A DNA stretch of 41,071 nt from Flavobacteriales bacterium (GTDB lineage Bacteria; Bacteroidota; Bacteroidia; Flavobacteriales_D; Crocinitomicaceae): positions 1 through 41,071 of the forward strand of contig VFKM01000148.1 of the NCBI GenBank assembly GCA_009885545.1. The letters run 5' to 3'. How positions within the stretch are numbered: the stretch's first letter is position 1; each line of letters begins with the position of its first letter. This document shows, piece by piece, positions 38,162 to 41,071 of this stretch. A program made the translations under genes and the position numbers. The notes beneath the pieces are model-generated. The model was not told the origin of the DNA, did not search any database, and worked only from the letters and a program-made list of their open reading frames with translations.

Positions 38162-38772
38162 CGGATCCCGTTGATTTAATTCCTTTTCCAAATCAAAACT
38201 TAAGAGACAAGGTGTCGTCTGTTCCAAAACCGATTGCTCCACCTGTCCGACAAGTACCAATAATTGCGGAACCAGAAAAAAAACTTACAACAATATCATC
38301 GGCTGAAATTAAAACCACTTCTCTTTCTATTAAAAAGATGATGGAAAAGAAAGAAGATGAAAAGTCTGGTATTAATCAATTACAAGAAAACCTTCCAAGA
38401 AATCCTTTCACGTTCGATCAAGTTAAAAGACATTGGAGATCTTTTGCTTTTGAAATGAAAGAACGAGGTTTAGAAACTTTCTACAACGCAATGGTAAAGC
38501 GTGAACCGATCCAAAAAGAAGAAACACATTTTGTAATGAATGTTGATAATCAAACGCAAGTGGATATGATTACGCCGCACTTATTGGAATTAGTAGGATA
38601 CTTTAGAAAAGAATTAAAAAATTATTCAATTGACATTAGTTTCGAGCTCAATGACAACCCTGAACACGAAGTGAAATTTTTATCAGGCAAGGATAAATTT
38701 GCTGCTATGGCTAGAAAAAATCCAAGCATGAATATCTTGAAAAACACGTTTAATTTGGATATTGAGTTTTAA
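38152..38772 (+). CDS. dnaX: DNA polymerase III tau C-terminal region in the -1 frame (ORF-track 38122 start is not independent)
   Basis: Continues the dnaX protein after the A10 run (...EQEKKKCLTDPVDLIPF...); ends NPSMNILKNTFNLDIEF like Bacteroidota DnaX C-termini. Confidence 0.85.
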   Translation, partial: KCLTDPVDLIPFPNQNLRDKVSSVPKPIAPPVRQVPIIAEPEKKLTTISSAEIKTTSLSIKKMMEKKEDEKSGINQLQENLPRNPFTFDQVKRHWRSFAFEMKERGLETFYNAMVKREPIQKEETHFVMNVDNQTQVDMITPHLLELVGYFRKELKNYSIDISFELNDNPEHEVKFLSGKDKFAAMARKNPSMNILKNTFNLDIEF

Positions 38773-38850
38773 AGAGTGAGGAGTTTATAATTGAAAGTTG
38801 ATAGTTGATTGAAATTAGATGGACAAACAAAAATAGATTTCATTTTTTTG

Positions 38851-38912
38851 ACCACAAAGACACAAAGAGCGCAAAGAATTTAGCCGTTATGTGAACTATG
38901 TTTCTATGTGGT
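38851..38912. repeat. Imperfect inverted-repeat element, ACCACAAAGACACAAAG / CTATGTTTCTATGTGGT
   Basis: 38851-38867 pairs with 38896-38912 at 14 of 17 positions; intergenic; resembles dispersed flavobacterial ACCACAAAG-type elements. Confidence 0.7.
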
Positions 38913-38951
38913 TTCAATAAACTAAGAATGTTCATTTTTTTCTCTTTCTCT

Positions 38952-41027
38952 TCAAAACTGCACTCTCAACTGCACGGTAATATCAGTTTTTTTCGAACCT
39001 GTAATTTCCTCTGCACCTGAGCCGATTGAAGAACGGTTGTTATAAATAGAAACACCGTAACGCACCCATAAATCACAATGACGTAAGAAGGAATAACGAA
39101 TCATTGCGTATGCCCTACTTCCTTGATAATAATAAGAAGGAACAGCAAATACATAAAGAGCATTATTTTCGTAGGAATAAATTCGCGTATCATAACTATC
39201 TGTATCAAATAGTACATATCTCAATGCAAGATCAAAAGGTAATTTCTTTGGTTTAAACAATATGTCCTGACTGATGATTAATCCCTGTTCAGGCATATTG
39301 CTTTTTCGATTGATTGTAACGTATTCAATTCTACTTTTGATGGTAAAAAACTCACTTACGGCATAAGAAATATTCAAACGGTAATTGCGTTGAACAACAT
39401 CTTCAATTGCTGTAACAGTTCCATCAGAATCACGGCTATTTTTTTGTCTCAATTGCTCACGGTATCGTCCATATATTTCCAATTGCTTATTAGGTTTATA
39501 TGAAGGTTGAATCATAAATTCATGTCCAGTAGATGGTGCGTCAACTTGGTATTTCATCCAAGGAAATTTGAATAAATCAACATAACTGTTGACGGTCCAA
39601 GCTGAAGATAATTTCAATTTTAATCCAGCATAAATTCCACTTTCATTTTGGGTATTACTTCCTTCTGAGAACCCTGTATTATACAATGTTTGATATCCTC
39701 TTTGGTAATTTCGGTATAGGATGCTAAATGATGCTCTCGAGTCTAAAGAAAATAAAACACCGTGTAAATTTGCCCATGAACCATTGTAGGAAGAGCGAGA
39801 TGTTTCACCGAAGAAATTAAAATTCTTGATTACCCAGCTGTAATCTGCACTCAAGGAAAACATGTTTTTACCTCTAAAATCAAATTGATTGTATGGCTGA
39901 ATTGACTTGCTATAATCTTTATCATAACCTTGAAAAATTCCAGCGACACCAAATTGAAAGTTTCTGTTTCTATAGCGTAAATTAGATCCAAGGATTTTTT
40001 CTGTCAATGCATTTTTCTTTGCAATTTCAGAATTCGTTCGATGTAATCCTGTTAAATTAATGCTTGTAACAAATTCCAAATCATCAAATAAAGAATCAGA
40101 TAATAAGGACGCATCTACTTTTTTCACCGAGGCAAAAGATGTCAAAGAAAAAGCCTTGTATCCAATATCAATAGCAGCTCCACGCATAAATCGTGTTTCA
40201 TCAACCGAAGTATAAGGTTTCAGTGGATTAGCAGTTTTTTTAATATTTGTGACATCCGCCGTTTTACCAAAAGCATATCCCGACCATAAATTCAATCCTT
40301 GACCAATTTGAATTTGATAATCACCAAGTGCAACAGCTCTAATGTATTTTCCTCCTTTGAAAAAGGCATGAACAGAGTAAAAATCGAATCCATTTTTTTG
40401 TGCACCTTTAAAAAATTGCTCGCCAGCGTCCTTATCACCAGTGATCCCGATACTTATATTGGTTCGATAACTATAGCGCAAACGAGTGTAATAATGGTCT
40501 GAATTCCCATAATAATAAGAGTTACTGTTTTGCTGAATTGAATCAGGAACATTGGCATAACCACTTTTTGCTTCTGGAGTTGTTTGATAACGCAAGAATG
40601 CTTCATAATTCCCTTGATTCAATGCTTCTTTCCAAGAAACATGAAGGTTATCTAATTTATCATCCACTCGGATAAAAGGTAAAATCAATTGAATTGTTTG
40701 TAAATCCCAATATTCAAGACTTTGAAGCTCATAAACAGAAATTAATTTTCCGAACAATTTTATATGCAACAATAAATCATTGATTTGGACTGACGACAAT
40801 AAATTTAATTCTTCTAATTCTTCTGCCGCTGCGCCATTTAAGTTTAAAGGATGATCAAAATAATAATTCAACTGTTCAACAACATTGGTTAAATCGATTT
40901 CTTCAGTTTCTAATTGCTCTGCGATGAATTCTATTCGTTGTTGAATGATTTCACTCTTCTCTTGTGAAAATCCTTGAAAGCTTATAAATAAGCAACTTAA
41001 TATGATGATATGTCGAAAACGGATCAA
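38952..41027 (-). CDS. Helix-hairpin-helix protein with C-terminal outer-membrane beta-barrel-like region
   Basis: Signal peptide MIRFRHIIILSCLFISFQGFSQ (TTG start, in-frame TAA just upstream); HhH-like LNLNGAAAEELEELNLLSSVQINDLLLHIKLFGKLISVYELQSL; barrel ending KTDITVQLRVQF. Confidence 0.85.
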   Translation of the reverse strand: MIRFRHIIILSCLFISFQGFSQEKSEIIQQRIEFIAEQLETEEIDLTNVVEQLNYYFDHPLNLNGAAAEELEELNLLSSVQINDLLLHIKLFGKLISVYELQSLEYWDLQTIQLILPFIRVDDKLDNLHVSWKEALNQGNYEAFLRYQTTPEAKSGYANVPDSIQQNSNSYYYGNSDHYYTRLRYSYRTNISIGITGDKDAGEQFFKGAQKNGFDFYSVHAFFKGGKYIRAVALGDYQIQIGQGLNLWSGYAFGKTADVTNIKKTANPLKPYTSVDETRFMRGAAIDIGYKAFSLTSFASVKKVDASLLSDSLFDDLEFVTSINLTGLHRTNSEIAKKNALTEKILGSNLRYRNRNFQFGVAGIFQGYDKDYSKSIQPYNQFDFRGKNMFSLSADYSWVIKNFNFFGETSRSSYNGSWANLHGVLFSLDSRASFSILYRNYQRGYQTLYNTGFSEGSNTQNESGIYAGLKLKLSSAWTVNSYVDLFKFPWMKYQVDAPSTGHEFMIQPSYKPNKQLEIYGRYREQLRQKNSRDSDGTVTAIEDVVQRNYRLNISYAVSEFFTIKSRIEYVTINRKSNMPEQGLIISQDILFKPKKLPFDLALRYVLFDTDSYDTRIYSYENNALYVFAVPSYYYQGSRAYAMIRYSFLRHCDLWVRYGVSIYNNRSSIGSGAEEITGSKKTDITVQLRVQF

Positions 41028-41030
41028 ATT

Positions 41031-41071
41031 TTATTTCCCTTGATACGTCAATGAAAAATGAGGTGACCAAC
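41031..41071 (-). CDS. Possible 3' end of an upstream gene (…WSPHFSLTYQGK*)
   Basis: Open frame to the window edge ending in TAA 3 nt before the HhH gene; only about 13 residues visible. Confidence 0.3.
   Translation of the reverse strand, partial: WSPHFSLTYQGK

Noticed and set aside
38122-38772. Independent gene starting at GTG 38122
   Set aside because: The first codons overlap dnaX out of frame and the protein is the DnaX tau C-terminus; treated as the -1 frame continuation of dnaX.
30538-38794. Shared 14-mer GAGTTTATA(G/A)TTGA at 30538-30551 and 38781-38794
   Set aside because: Both are AT-rich intergenic sites; 13 of 14 matches in two places is too weak here to call a repeat family without a genome search.

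Overview
41 kb of an AT-rich Bacteroidota chromosome, probably Flavobacteriales and Crocinitomicaceae/Fluviicola-like (inferred from the families present; no search was run). Almost all of it is coding. I see no rRNA, tRNA, CRISPR, phage or transposase genes. Housekeeping genes: clpS (5' end only, absent from the ORF track), plsY, prmA, tpiA, folP, a cystathionine beta-synthase, uvrB, bshC, a cyclophilin and dnaX. Envelope and secretion genes: a TonB-dependent receptor with a secreted vWA protein, a PKD/type-B-CTD protein with a PorP/SprF partner, and a helix-hairpin-helix/outer-membrane-barrel protein. The most unusual items are: (1) a 2931-aa exported protein with a PorE-like N-terminus (TPR + PD40 propeller), at least 11 tandem ~101-aa helical repeats and two C-terminal SPOR-like modules; with plsY and a 1540-aa beta-rich exported protein it sits between prmA and clpS; (2) dnaX split by an A10 run so that the tau C-terminus is in the -1 frame, with a small hairpin just downstream; (3) exact TAnnTTTG promoter elements 3-6 nt from several start codons, suggesting leaderless mRNAs and showing that several ORF-track starts are too long; (4) a terminator hairpin that also encodes the C-terminus of the convergent gene; (5) a dispersed-type ACCACAAAGACACAAAG inverted-repeat element.
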